DNA of 64,000 nt, taken from positions 62,001 through 126,000 of the forward strand of contig CABMPP010000003.1 of the NCBI GenBank assembly GCA_902388495.1, in the 5' to 3' direction. Made by a program: the position numbers and the translations under genes. The notes beneath the pieces are model-generated. The model was not told the origin of the DNA and did not search any database. It worked only from the letters and a program-made list of their open reading frames with translations. This DNA is from an uncultured Bacteroides sp. (lineage in GTDB: Bacteria; Bacteroidota; Bacteroidia; Bacteroidales; Bacteroidaceae). Shown here one piece after another: positions 52,181-60,708 of the stretch. The first letter of the stretch is position 1, and every line of letters starts with the position of its first letter.

Positions 52181-54424
52181 TTATTCTTCTATTTGGAACT
52201 TACGGCTTACCTTCATTAAATTAATCGTGTAAGTCACCACATTCTGTGCTTCTTGTATCATGGTCAGATATACCATGCTGACTTTGATGCTTCCACTTTG
52301 GCTTTGAATGCGCTGCAATTCTTCCCGTTTCAGATGGGCAAGCTGTCCGTTGAGGTCGTTTGCTTTACGTATCTCCGTTTCAAGGTTCTCGTAGTCATTG
52401 GTTTCCAGTCTGTGGCGGCATACTTGCAACAGGTATGTAATGTCTTCCGTTACATCGGCAAATTCACCTTTCTGAATGGCATCCAGTGGCTTGAAATTAT
52501 TGTCTATATGTTCCAGGCACGGTTCGCAAAGACGGCCGACGCTATACACCAATTCACTGGCGAAGTCATTACCTTGATAGTAATAAAGACCTTTTTCCAA
52601 AACAGTGTTGTTGTCGAGGCGGCACATGGCAAGAGTTCCGGTACGTTTTATCTGCTTGATGAGCTGTTTCTCAAACTTCACTGAACCCATGGCACGGCGC
52701 AGGCCACGCAGATTTTCGTGTAAGAAGGAGGTCACGGTACGTTCGAAGTTCTCTTCTGTAAATTCCAGCACCTTGGCTTGTTCTTCGCGGGTGTGTTTAC
52801 GGAGCAGTTCCAAAACTTCCGCATTGTCGGTGCTTTGCATCAGTCTCTTTAATGTTTCGTTACCTTTCTCTTTAGCTTTACGCTTTTTGTACATCACTTG
52901 GCTGCGAATCAGCATGAATACGGCCAGTCCGATGAGGGCGACAATGGCTATTGTGCCACCGAAGTAGATAACCATGGCTACAAAGAAACAGATTGTGAAG
53001 GCAGCTCCGGCTGTGATGAACCAACCACCGATAACACTCAGCACACCGGTGATACGGAATACTGCCGAGTCACGCCCCCAGGCACGGTCGGCAAGCGAGG
53101 TACCCATAGCCACCATGAAAGTGACGTAAGTAGTAGAAAGAGGGAGCTTCAAGGAAGTACCCAGTGCAATCAGCAAACCGGCCAACACCAGGTTAATGGA
53201 GGCGCGCACCAGGTCGAATGCGGCACCGTCGGCAATGATGGCCTCGTCTTTCTGGAAGCGGGTATCAATCCAGCGTTTGGCACCTTCGGGCAGGGATTTG
53301 GAGATTCCGTTGCCCATTGCCATACTAAAACGTACCAATGTGCGGGCTATCGGGGTGCTTCCGAAATTCTCTTCACCTTCGTCCTGGCGGGAAAGATCAA
53401 CAGAAGTCTTGATAACGTTGTGTGCTTTCTTAGAGGTGCAGAGAGCATAAACCATAATGGCACCCGCACCAATCAGGAAGTACCAGGGAGTTTTGGCAGG
53501 GCCGAGCAGTGAAGTCATCAGGAAGCCGTCGGGACCTGCAGCCATTCCGTTGGTGGTGTAATCTACGAAGGAAGAATAACCGGCCAAAGGCACACCGATG
53601 AAGTTTACCAAGTCATTTCCGGCAAAGGCCATGGCCAGGGCAAATGTGCCCATCAGTACCACTACCTTGAAGATGTTTACTTTGAGCCAGTGCAGTATCT
53701 GCATCAGCACGGTGAAGAAAACAAAACTATAAAGAATAAGCAATCCGGTATTTTCCTGTATCCAATGCTTGTTGTCGGGAGTCATGAACGAACTGTCCTT
53801 TAGACCCTTTATCAGCATGAAGTAGATAATGGATGTGGCAGCTATGCCTCCAAACAGGGCAATGCTGTATTTCATCTTCTTCTTATAATTAAAGGTAAAC
53901 ACGATACGTGCCAGCCACTGTACCAGCATACCGAAGAAGAAGGCGATGGCTACGGACACGAAGATTGCCATGATGACGGATAAAGCCTTGTCGGTGTTGA
54001 TAAGATTTCCGAGTCCCAGCGTGTCACTGTTGTGGACTTTGATGAGTGCCAATGCAAATGTACCTCCCAGCAACTCGAATACCATCGAAACAGTAGTGGA
54101 AGTCGGCATACCCATCGTGTTGAAAACGTCCAGCAATACGACGTCCGTCAGCATCACGGCGAGCAGGATACACATGATTTCGGCAAAATAGAAATGTTCC
54201 GGCTGATAGATTCCATGTCGTGCAATGTCCATCATGCCGTTGGACAGGGCGGCGCCGATAAATACGCCGATACCTGCGATGAACAATACTGTCTTGAAAG
54301 AAGCCGCTTTAGCTCCGATGGCAGAATTTAAAAAGTTGACCGCATCGTTACTGACGCCTACCACAAGATCGAAGATGGCAAGTACGAACAGAAAGACGAC
54401 GATACCTAAGTAGATTGTTTCCAT
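52181..54424 (-). CDS. PiT-family inorganic phosphate transporter with C-terminal PhoU-like domain
   Basis: 747 residues from ATG at 54424. Two PiT repeats hold the signature GVSNDAVNFLNSAIG at about residue 20 and AFAGNDLVNFIGVPLAG in the middle, with about a dozen helices. The last 230 residues are soluble helices with charged segments (REEQAKVLEFTEENFE and later RKANDLNGQL), similar in pattern to PhoU-type regulators. It should import phosphate using a cation gradient. It lies 76 bases downstream of ppk1's end region, on the same strand but starting upstream of it is not the case: ppk1 lies upstream, ending at 54501. Confidence 0.9.
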   Translation of the reverse strand: METIYLGIVVFLFVLAIFDLVVGVSNDAVNFLNSAIGAKAASFKTVLFIAGIGVFIGAALSNGMMDIARHGIYQPEHFYFAEIMCILLAVMLTDVVLLDVFNTMGMPTSTTVSMVFELLGGTFALALIKVHNSDTLGLGNLINTDKALSVIMAIFVSVAIAFFFGMLVQWLARIVFTFNYKKKMKYSIALFGGIAATSIIYFMLIKGLKDSSFMTPDNKHWIQENTGLLILYSFVFFTVLMQILHWLKVNIFKVVVLMGTFALAMAFAGNDLVNFIGVPLAGYSSFVDYTTNGMAAGPDGFLMTSLLGPAKTPWYFLIGAGAIMVYALCTSKKAHNVIKTSVDLSRQDEGEENFGSTPIARTLVRFSMAMGNGISKSLPEGAKRWIDTRFQKDEAIIADGAAFDLVRASINLVLAGLLIALGTSLKLPLSTTYVTFMVAMGTSLADRAWGRDSAVFRITGVLSVIGGWFITAGAAFTICFFVAMVIYFGGTIAIVALIGLAVFMLIRSQVMYKKRKAKEKGNETLKRLMQSTDNAEVLELLRKHTREEQAKVLEFTEENFERTVTSFLHENLRGLRRAMGSVKFEKQLIKQIKRTGTLAMCRLDNNTVLEKGLYYYQGNDFASELVYSVGRLCEPCLEHIDNNFKPLDAIQKGEFADVTEDITYLLQVCRHRLETNDYENLETEIRKANDLNGQLAHLKREELQRIQSQSGSIKVSMVYLTMIQEAQNVVTYTINLMKVSRKFQIEE

Positions 54425-54500
54425 AAATATGTATTTTATTTCTGACTGCAAAGGAAGGACTTTCGTGTTGCAGAGAAATGTCATACATGTTACAGAAATG

Positions 54501-56564
54501 TTACAAGGCAGTTGCTTTTAAGTATTCGTAGAAAGTATATTGCGAACGTACTTTTTCTTTTTGCGGTCGCGACGATTTCCAGCGGTTGCGCAGGTGGTCG
54601 TCTACGAAACATGCTTTCCGCCTGTCGGACAGTTGGATGGAGAGCATATCCGTGAGTTCCCGTTTTAAGTCGGGGTCCAGTATGGGCGTTACGGCCTCGA
54701 TGCGGCGATACAGGTTGCGTCGCATCCAGTCCGGTGAACCGAGGAATAACTTCGGATCTCCCTCATTGCCGAAGTACCAGATACGGGCATGTTCGAGGAA
54801 TGTATCTACAATGCGTGTTACATAGATGTTACGGCTATATGTCTGTCCGGGTATGAGGCAACAGATGCCGCGTACAATCAGGTCTATTTCAACGCCTGCC
54901 TGCGATGCTTCGTAGAGGCGGTCTATCATGGCAGGGTCTTGCAGAGCGTTCATCTTGAGGATGATTCTGCCTCGCTTTCCGCTTTGTGCCAGTTCCATTT
55001 CGTGGCTGATGAGGCGGTTCAGTTCCGGTATCAGGTTGAAGCGTGCCACGAGCAGGCGGTGGAAAACCGGGTTTTCCTTGCCTTGCAGGGTGCGGAACAG
55101 ATTGTGCAGGTCGTTTACGATGACCGGATTGCATGTAAACAGTCCGCTGTCGGCATAGAGTGTAGCAGTCTTTTCATTGAAGTTTCCGGTACTGATGTAG
55201 GCGTAGCTGGTCAGTTTGTGTCCTTCCTTGTCGCGACGCAGAACGAGGGCTACTTTGGCATGGACTTTCAATCCCGGTATGCTGAAGATGATGTTGATGC
55301 CGGCGGCCTTCATCATCTCGGCGGTGGCAAGGTTGTTCTCTTCGTCGAAACGGGCTTTCAGTTCTACAAATACAGTTACCTTCTTCCCGTTTTGTGCGGC
55401 AGCTATCAGGGTGTTGATGACTGTCGAGTTTTCGGCCACACGATATTGGGTTACCATGATTTCGCGTACGGTGGGGTCGTGCACTGCTTCGTACAGGAAG
55501 TGGATGAAGTGGTCGAAAGAGTGATACGGATAATGCAGCAGCAGATCTTTCTTCTCTACATAGCGGAAGATGGATTCGCGCTCGTCCAGGCACGTCAGCT
55601 TCATGGGCTGGGGTTTCTTGATGGGGCGCACGGTGTGGTTCGGGTTAGGCAGATGGCGCAAATCTTCCAGGTTGAGGTGTTTGTCGCCCGGCACCAGTTC
55701 GCGGCGGTCTATGCGGTAAGCATCTACCAGGAAATCCAGGAAATCCTGCGGCATGGCACGGTCGTACACAAAACGGCAGACTGCTCCGATTTTGCGCTTC
55801 TTCACTTTTGTCTTCACCTGTTCGATGATTTCGGAAGTATTGGCAGCATCGTCTATCAGGATGTCCGCATCCCGTGAAATCTTGATGCAATAACTGCTGT
55901 CCACTTCGTAGCCGGGGAAGATGACGTCCAGGTTTGCCTTGATAATGTCTTCAATGAACATCAGGTAATAGTTCTTCCCTACTTTGGGGAGCTGGATGAA
56001 GCGGGGCACTTTGGTGTATGGCTGCTTCATTACGAAGTATTGTGTATATTCGGGCGAGTCGGCAGGCACACCTTTCAAGTGCAGGCGCACGGCAAGGTAG
56101 AGGCGGTTGTCGCGCAGGAATGAAACCACTTTGTCTTTGGTCACCGGCACAGGAGCCAGATACGGAAAGATTTCTTCCTGGAAGAAGCGGCGCAGGAATT
56201 CCTTGTGGAAGGGCTCTACGTTGCGGCTTTGATAGAATATGATATGGTGTTTCCGCAAGGCGGGCAGTATCTTCTGTTCGTAGATGCGGATACGCTCTTC
56301 CAATTGGCGGTTCACTTCGTTGTTGATTTCGTCTACCAGTTCGATGGCGGACTGCACGGACTCTTCGTCACTTTGTGCGGCGCCGGTTGCTATCGCTTTA
56401 TGGTCTGCCACACGTATTTTGTAGAACTCTTCCAGGTTGGACGAGTATATGGAAATGAAATTAATGCGTTCGTACAGTGGCAATGTGTCATCTTCAGCCT
56501 CCAGCAGTACGCGGTAGTTGAATGACAGCCAGCTGATGTCACGTTTGAAATATCTGTTCTCCAT
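54501..56564 (-). CDS. ppk1: Polyphosphate kinase 1
   Basis: 687 residues from ATG at 56564. Forms polyphosphate from ATP. Domains run N-terminal helical (RDISWLSFNYRVL), head, then two PLD-like catalytic domains with the phosphohistidine site in GLKVHAKVALV and the second His region GNEGDPKLFLGSPDWMRRN. It lies upstream of the PiT phosphate transporter on the same strand, 76 bases apart. This pairs phosphate uptake with storage. Confidence 0.94.
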   Translation of the reverse strand: MENRYFKRDISWLSFNYRVLLEAEDDTLPLYERINFISIYSSNLEEFYKIRVADHKAIATGAAQSDEESVQSAIELVDEINNEVNRQLEERIRIYEQKILPALRKHHIIFYQSRNVEPFHKEFLRRFFQEEIFPYLAPVPVTKDKVVSFLRDNRLYLAVRLHLKGVPADSPEYTQYFVMKQPYTKVPRFIQLPKVGKNYYLMFIEDIIKANLDVIFPGYEVDSSYCIKISRDADILIDDAANTSEIIEQVKTKVKKRKIGAVCRFVYDRAMPQDFLDFLVDAYRIDRRELVPGDKHLNLEDLRHLPNPNHTVRPIKKPQPMKLTCLDERESIFRYVEKKDLLLHYPYHSFDHFIHFLYEAVHDPTVREIMVTQYRVAENSTVINTLIAAAQNGKKVTVFVELKARFDEENNLATAEMMKAAGINIIFSIPGLKVHAKVALVLRRDKEGHKLTSYAYISTGNFNEKTATLYADSGLFTCNPVIVNDLHNLFRTLQGKENPVFHRLLVARFNLIPELNRLISHEMELAQSGKRGRIILKMNALQDPAMIDRLYEASQAGVEIDLIVRGICCLIPGQTYSRNIYVTRIVDTFLEHARIWYFGNEGDPKLFLGSPDWMRRNLYRRIEAVTPILDPDLKRELTDMLSIQLSDRRKACFVDDHLRNRWKSSRPQKEKVRSQYTFYEYLKATAL

Positions 56565-56579
56565 GGTGGTTATTTTTCC

Positions 56580-56597
56580 CAAATATAATTACCTTTG
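56580..56597. promoter_or_regulatory. Divergent -7 elements of ppk1 and the phosphodiesterase gene
   Basis: Minus strand TATATTTG at 56587-56580 precedes ppk1 by 16 bases. Plus strand TACCTTTG at 56590-56597 precedes the phosphodiesterase by 21. The elements are only 2 bases apart, so polymerase binding on one side should exclude the other. Confidence 0.6.
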
Positions 56598-56617
56598 TCA
56601 ACATAAACAATAGAAAG

Positions 56618-57109
56618 ATGACAAAAGTTGGTTTATTATCGGATACGCATGCTTATTGGGACGAAAAATACCTGCAATACTTCGAGTCGTGCGACGAGAT
56701 TTGGCATGCCGGAGACATCGGCTCGCTGGAAGTGGCACAGAAGTTAGCGGCTTTCCGTCCGTTCCGTGCAGTGTATGGCAATATAGACGGGCAGGATATC
56801 CGCCGGCTCTATCCGCAGATTCTGCGCTTCACGGTAGACGGGGCGGAGGTGCTGATGAAACATATCGGTGGCTATCCGGGCAATTACGATCCTTCCATAA
56901 AAGGTAGCATTCTGGTACATCCGCCGAAGTTGTTCATCAGCGGACATTCCCATATATTAAAGGTGAAGTATGACAAAACACTGGATATGCTCCATATCAA
57001 TCCGGGAGCGGCAGGTATTTCCGGTTTCCATAAAGTACGTACGATGGTGCGCTTTATTGTAGACAATGGAACCTTTAAAGACCTCGAAGTGATAGAACTG
57101 GCAGGCTGA
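56618..57109 (+). CDS. YfcE/MJ0936-type metallophosphoesterase
   Basis: 163 residues of a calcineurin-like phosphodiesterase: GLLSDTHAYW, HAGDIGS, YGNIDGQD, LMKHIGGYPG and SGHSHILKV supply the two-metal site. The small size matches YfcE-like phosphodiesterases. Natural substrate unknown. Its promoter overlaps that of ppk1. Confidence 0.88.
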   Translation: MTKVGLLSDTHAYWDEKYLQYFESCDEIWHAGDIGSLEVAQKLAAFRPFRAVYGNIDGQDIRRLYPQILRFTVDGAEVLMKHIGGYPGNYDPSIKGSILVHPPKLFISGHSHILKVKYDKTLDMLHINPGAAGISGFHKVRTMVRFIVDNGTFKDLEVIELAG

Positions 57110-57242
57110 TTTAAGCTTTATTATTTTGGATTGTCCCGATTTATTTAGATATTTGCAGTCCGAATAGCAACGAGAGCCGTGGGGCATGGTCCTCCTTCTT
57201 ATTTTATTCTCCATTTGATAGAAACCAAAAAAGAACTGAAAT

Positions 57243-58115
57243 ATGAAAGGAATTATTCTTGCAGGTGGCAGCGCCACTCGTCTCTATCCGTTGTCCAAGG
57301 CTATCTCCAAGCAGATAATGCCCGTCTATGACAAGCCCATGATTTATTACCCGCTCTCCACGCTGATGTTGGCGGGAATACGTGAGGTACTGATCATCTC
57401 CACTCCGCGTGATTTACCCATGTTCCGTGATTTGCTGGGAACCGGCGAAGAACTCGGAATGTCTTTCTCCTATAAGATTCAAGAAAACCCTAACGGGCTG
57501 GCACAAGCCTTTGTGCTGGGTGCCGAATTCCTGAATGGCGGTCCGGGCTGCCTCATCCTGGGCGACAATATGTTCTATGGTCAAGGCTTTTCCGCCATGT
57601 TGAAGCGTGCTGCTTCCATAGACAAAGGTGCCTGCATCTTCGGTTACTATGTAAAAGACCCGCGTGCTTATGGTGTGGTAGAATTCGATGCCGACGGCAA
57701 AGCCATTTCCCTCGAAGAAAAACCTGCGCAACCCAAGAGCAACTATGCCGTTCCCGGTCTATACTTCTATGACTCCACCGTAACAGCCAAAGCCGCCGCC
57801 CTGAAACCTTCTGCCCGTGGCGAGTACGAAATCACCGACCTCAACCGTCTCTATCTCGATGAAGGTACCCTGAAAGTCGAACTCTTCGGCCGTGGCTTTG
57901 CATGGCTCGATACGGGCAACTGCGACAGCCTGCTCGAGGCAAGCAACTTTGTGGCTACCATACAGAACCGTCAAGGCTTCCGCGTCAGCTGCATCGAAGA
58001 AATAGCATGGCGCAAAGGCTGGATAGACATCGACCAACTCTACCGCCTGGGCGAGCAACTCGGCAAGACCGAATATGGCCGATACTTAATGGAACTCGCC
58101 GACTCCCGTCGTTGA
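57243..58115 (+). CDS. rfbA: Glucose-1-phosphate thymidylyltransferase
   Basis: 290 residues. Makes dTDP-glucose from dTTP and glucose 1-phosphate, the first step to dTDP-rhamnose or related sugars. Motifs: [20 protein letters not shown] near the start, then the [13 protein letters not shown] sugar-phosphate pocket, [10 protein letters not shown] and [20 protein letters not shown]. Length normal. The motif has Ala in place of the usual Gly (GGSATRLYP against GGSGTRLYP), a common variant. Confidence 0.95.
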   Translation: MKGIILAGGSATRLYPLSKAISKQIMPVYDKPMIYYPLSTLMLAGIREVLIISTPRDLPMFRDLLGTGEELGMSFSYKIQENPNGLAQAFVLGAEFLNGGPGCLILGDNMFYGQGFSAMLKRAASIDKGACIFGYYVKDPRAYGVVEFDADGKAISLEEKPAQPKSNYAVPGLYFYDSTVTAKAAALKPSARGEYEITDLNRLYLDEGTLKVELFGRGFAWLDTGNCDSLLEASNFVATIQNRQGFRVSCIEEIAWRKGWIDIDQLYRLGEQLGKTEYGRYLMELADSRR

Positions 58116-58151
58116 TTAATTGATAGTTGATAATTGATAATTGATAATTAT
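58112..58151 (+). repeat. TTGATAATTGATAATT direct repeats between rfbA and rfbB
   Basis: Four imperfect copies of a TTGATAAT-like unit begin at the rfbA stop codon, followed by an AT-rich stretch of ATTTATAATTTATAATT up to rfbB. Probably a simple AT repeat. No -7 element consistent with a separate rfbB start is clear. Confidence 0.6.
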
Positions 58152-58196
58152 CCTACTGTCTCCCCTTTGATTTTTAATTTATAATTTATAATTAAT

Positions 58197-59336
58197 ATGA
58201 AAACCTATCTTGTAACCGGAGCCGCCGGATTTATCGGCGCCAACTATATCAAATATATCCTGGCGAAACATAATGATATCAAAGTCGTGGTATTGGATGC
58301 CCTGACCTACGCCGGAAACCTGGGCACCATCGCCCGCGACATTGACGACGAACGCTGTTTCTTTGTAAAGGGCGATATCTGCGACCGTACCCTTGCCGAC
58401 GAACTGTTCGCCAAATATAAATTCGACTATGTAGTGAACTTCGCCGCCGAGAGCCATGTGGACCGTAGCATCGAGAACCCCCAACTCTTCCTGATAACGA
58501 ACATCCTGGGTACGCAAAACCTGCTCGATGCCGCCCGCCGCGCCTGGGTGACGGGTAAGGATGATTCCGGCTATCCCACCTGGCGCAGCGGTGTACGCTA
58601 TCATCAGGTTTCTACCGACGAAGTTTATGGCTCGCTGGGTGCCGAAGGCTACTTCACGGAACAGACCCCGCTCTGTCCTCACAGCCCCTACAGTGCCTCC
58701 AAGACCAGTGCCGATATGTTCGTAATGGCCTATCACGACACTTATAAAATGCCCGTCACCATCACCCGCTGCTCCAACAACTACGGGCCTTATCACTTCC
58801 CCGAGAAGTTGATTCCGCTCATCATCAAGAATATCCTCGAAGGAAAGAAACTTCCCGTCTACGGTGACGGCAGCAACGTGCGCGACTGGCTCTATGTAGA
58901 AGACCACTGCAAGGCTATCGACCTCGTAGTTCGCCAAGGCACAGAAGGAGAAGTCTACAACGTAGGCGGTCATAACGAGAAGACGAACCTCGAAATCGTA
59001 AAGCTGACCATCGCTACCATCCGTCGTCTGATGGAGGAGGAGCCCCGCTACCGCGAAGTCCTGAAGAAGCAGGTGAAAACTGCGGATGGCCGGATTGATA
59101 TCAGCTGGATTAACGAAGACCTGATTACGTTCGTGAAAGACCGCCTTGGTCACGACCAGCGTTATGCCATCGACCCGACGAAGATTACCAATGCCCTGGG
59201 TTGGTATCCCGAGACGAAGTTCGAGGTGGGTATTGTGAAGACCATCGAATGGTATCTGAATAATCAGCCGTGGGTGGAAGAAGTGACCAGCGGTGATTAC
59301 CAGAAGTATTACGAGAAGATGTACGGAAAGAGATAA
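58197..59336 (+). CDS. rfbB: dTDP-glucose 4,6-dehydratase
   Basis: 379 residues. An extended short-chain dehydratase with GAAGFIGANYIKY, STDEVYG, YSASKTSADM and NNYGPYHFPEKLIPL. It converts dTDP-glucose to 4-keto-6-deoxyglucose. It lies 81 bases after rfbA. No rfbC or rfbD follows in this window, so the final product (rhamnose or another deoxysugar) depends on genes elsewhere. Confidence 0.95.
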   Translation: MKTYLVTGAAGFIGANYIKYILAKHNDIKVVVLDALTYAGNLGTIARDIDDERCFFVKGDICDRTLADELFAKYKFDYVVNFAAESHVDRSIENPQLFLITNILGTQNLLDAARRAWVTGKDDSGYPTWRSGVRYHQVSTDEVYGSLGAEGYFTEQTPLCPHSPYSASKTSADMFVMAYHDTYKMPVTITRCSNNYGPYHFPEKLIPLIIKNILEGKKLPVYGDGSNVRDWLYVEDHCKAIDLVVRQGTEGEVYNVGGHNEKTNLEIVKLTIATIRRLMEEEPRYREVLKKQVKTADGRIDISWINEDLITFVKDRLGHDQRYAIDPTKITNALGWYPETKFEVGIVKTIEWYLNNQPWVEEVTSGDYQKYYEKMYGKR

Positions 59337-59371
59337 AAGCCCAATCTCTTCCAATACAAGTTTTTTATCAA

Positions 59372-59473
59372 TTTGCTTCCACGCTTCCACCTCTTGTCTA
59401 TAACTCCTTGTTCATCGGCATTACAACTGCGGTGGAAGCAACAAAAAGAGGTGGAAGCAAATTCTGCTTCCAC
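59372..59473. repeat. GCTTCCAC/GTGGAAGC repeat group
   Basis: GCTTCCAC occurs at 59375, 59383 and 59466, and its complement at 59432 and 59451. The longer arms (TTTGCTTCCAC with CTCTTGT, and the mirrored copy at 59440-59462) can pair. It may be an intergenic repeat element. Confidence 0.65.
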
Positions 59474-59514
59474 CCCGAACCTTTACTTTAATGTCTGAAA
59501 TGTAGCTCTGCAAT

Positions 59515-59555
59515 AAGTGTATGCCCTGTACTTAATAAGTACGGGGCATACACTT
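59515..59555. terminator. Terminator downstream of rfbB
   Basis: AAGTGTATGCCCTGTACTT pairs with a downstream arm with one G-U pair, 3-base loop, ending TTTG. It lies about 180 bases after rfbB, so a long 3' end or a separate short transcript is implied. Confidence 0.75.
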
Positions 59556-59585
59556 TGTTCTTGAAAGCCTATAGATTGATTGTAA

Positions 59586-59667
59586 TTTAACGGTCGTGAG
59601 CTGATTTGTTGATGGCCGTGAACAGATTGAATCACGTCCATGAATCAATCAGCTCACGGCCGTTAAA
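59586..59667. repeat. Long hairpin of 82 bases between rfbB and menA
   Basis: An outer 21-bp stem (TTTAACGGTCGTGAGCTGATT and mirror, one G-U) encloses an inner stem (ATGGCCGTGA with TCACGTCCAT, one mismatch). It could be a structured RNA or a bidirectional terminator; no T run follows on the plus strand. Confidence 0.7.
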
Positions 59668-59724
59668 CGCTCTTGATCTCTATAGTCCGAGTGGATGAAT
59701 GCAGGGGGAATGAGGGGCGATATC

Positions 59725-60636
59725 TTATGCCGACAGCGCCACCGCCAGCAGCAACCCCAGAAACAGCATATTGCGCGAAGTCTCTCCCAATATCCGGTTC
59801 AGCTTTTCTCCGCTGCGGATGCTTACCATCCTGCGCCATGTCAAGGCATGCAGATAGAAGTAGACGCAAGGTGCCCAAATGAATTCGAGCGGTGTCAGCC
59901 TGCTGGTATAGACAAACCACAGACAGAGCAACACGGCTGCAATGCCCAATCCTAAATACATATTCCTGCCGAAAGCCTCGCCGAAGCGCACTACCAAGGT
60001 GCGCTTGCCGCTTATGGCATCTTGCTCGCGGTCGCGATAATTGTTTACCATCAGCAATGTGTCTATCGCCAGGCCGCTGACCAGTGAAAGCACTACCACA
60101 TCCATGTTCAGTGTATATGCCTGTACATAATACGTGCCGGCCACGGGCACAAAGCCGAAGAACACCAGCACCAGCAAGTCGCCCCATCCGCGATAGGACA
60201 ATATCGTGGTATAGAGAAAAGCAAACAGGATGCATACTATCCCCAGGACCACCAGTTCCCAGCCTCCATGAGGCAACTGCCCCCATACCGTGAACAGCAG
60301 TCCCAGTCCCGCAAGGCACGACAGCAGCAACATAATGCCTATTCCCTGCTTCATGGCGCCGGGCGTAATCCATCCTTCGGCGCAGGCGCGTTTGGGGCCG
60401 AGGCGGTCTTCGCGGTCGCTTCCTTTCAGATAGTCGAACAAATCATTGATGAAGTTGGCGGCAATCTGCATGCCGCAGGCGAAGAGTGCACACAGCAAGG
60501 CGGGCGTAGTCTTGAATTGTCCGTCGCTGAAGGCCAGGGCACTGCCCAGCAATACGGGAATGACGGCGGCTGTCAGTGTCTTGGGACGCGCGGCAAGCAG
60601 CCAGGCATGAAGCGAATTTGACTTGATTTCTTTCAT
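59725..60636 (-). CDS. menA: 1,4-dihydroxy-2-naphthoate polyprenyltransferase
   Basis: 303 residues, about eight hydrophobic helices. UbiA-type catalytic motifs are NDLFDYLKGSD (64-74) and DREQDAISGK later. It attaches the isoprenoid chain to dihydroxynaphthoate in menaquinone synthesis, matching the anaerobic electron transport of Bacteroides. The chain could come from the synthase at 15119. Divergent from the phosphoesterase gene. Confidence 0.93.
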   Translation of the reverse strand: MKEIKSNSLHAWLLAARPKTLTAAVIPVLLGSALAFSDGQFKTTPALLCALFACGMQIAANFINDLFDYLKGSDREDRLGPKRACAEGWITPGAMKQGIGIMLLLSCLAGLGLLFTVWGQLPHGGWELVVLGIVCILFAFLYTTILSYRGWGDLLVLVFFGFVPVAGTYYVQAYTLNMDVVVLSLVSGLAIDTLLMVNNYRDREQDAISGKRTLVVRFGEAFGRNMYLGLGIAAVLLCLWFVYTSRLTPLEFIWAPCVYFYLHALTWRRMVSIRSGEKLNRILGETSRNMLFLGLLLAVALSA

Positions 60637-60668
60637 ATGCTGTTTTAATAAGTATCAACATCCGTCTA

Positions 60669-60696
60669 CAAAGATACTGAAAAATGCCTATATTTG
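60669..60696. promoter_or_regulatory. Divergent -7 elements of menA and the lipoprotein phosphoesterase
   Basis: Minus strand TATCTTTG at 60676-60669, 33 bases before menA. Plus strand TATATTTG at 60689-60696, only 12 bases before the ATG at 60709, so that transcript would be nearly leaderless. Confidence 0.6.
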
Positions 60697-60708
60697 CACC
60701 CACTTATG

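Larger units (their letters stand above)
59337..59724. other. Intergenic region with three separate inverted repeats
   Basis: No gene is seen between rfbB and menA. The region holds a GCTTCCAC repeat group, a terminator and a long hairpin, all annotated below. Confidence 0.7.

Noticed and set aside
54789-55877. Plus-strand open frame of 362 codons opposite ppk1
   Set aside because: Antisense shadow of a well-conserved gene; composition and residues follow the codon pattern of ppk1.
58112-58196. Possible separate promoter for rfbB in the TTGATAAT repeats
   Set aside because: No TAnnTTTG element at a sensible distance; the AT-rich repeats are compatible with read-through from rfbA.
58179-59390. 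Minus-strand open frame of 403 codons opposite rfbB
   Set aside because: Shadow of rfbB, which has all dehydratase motifs.
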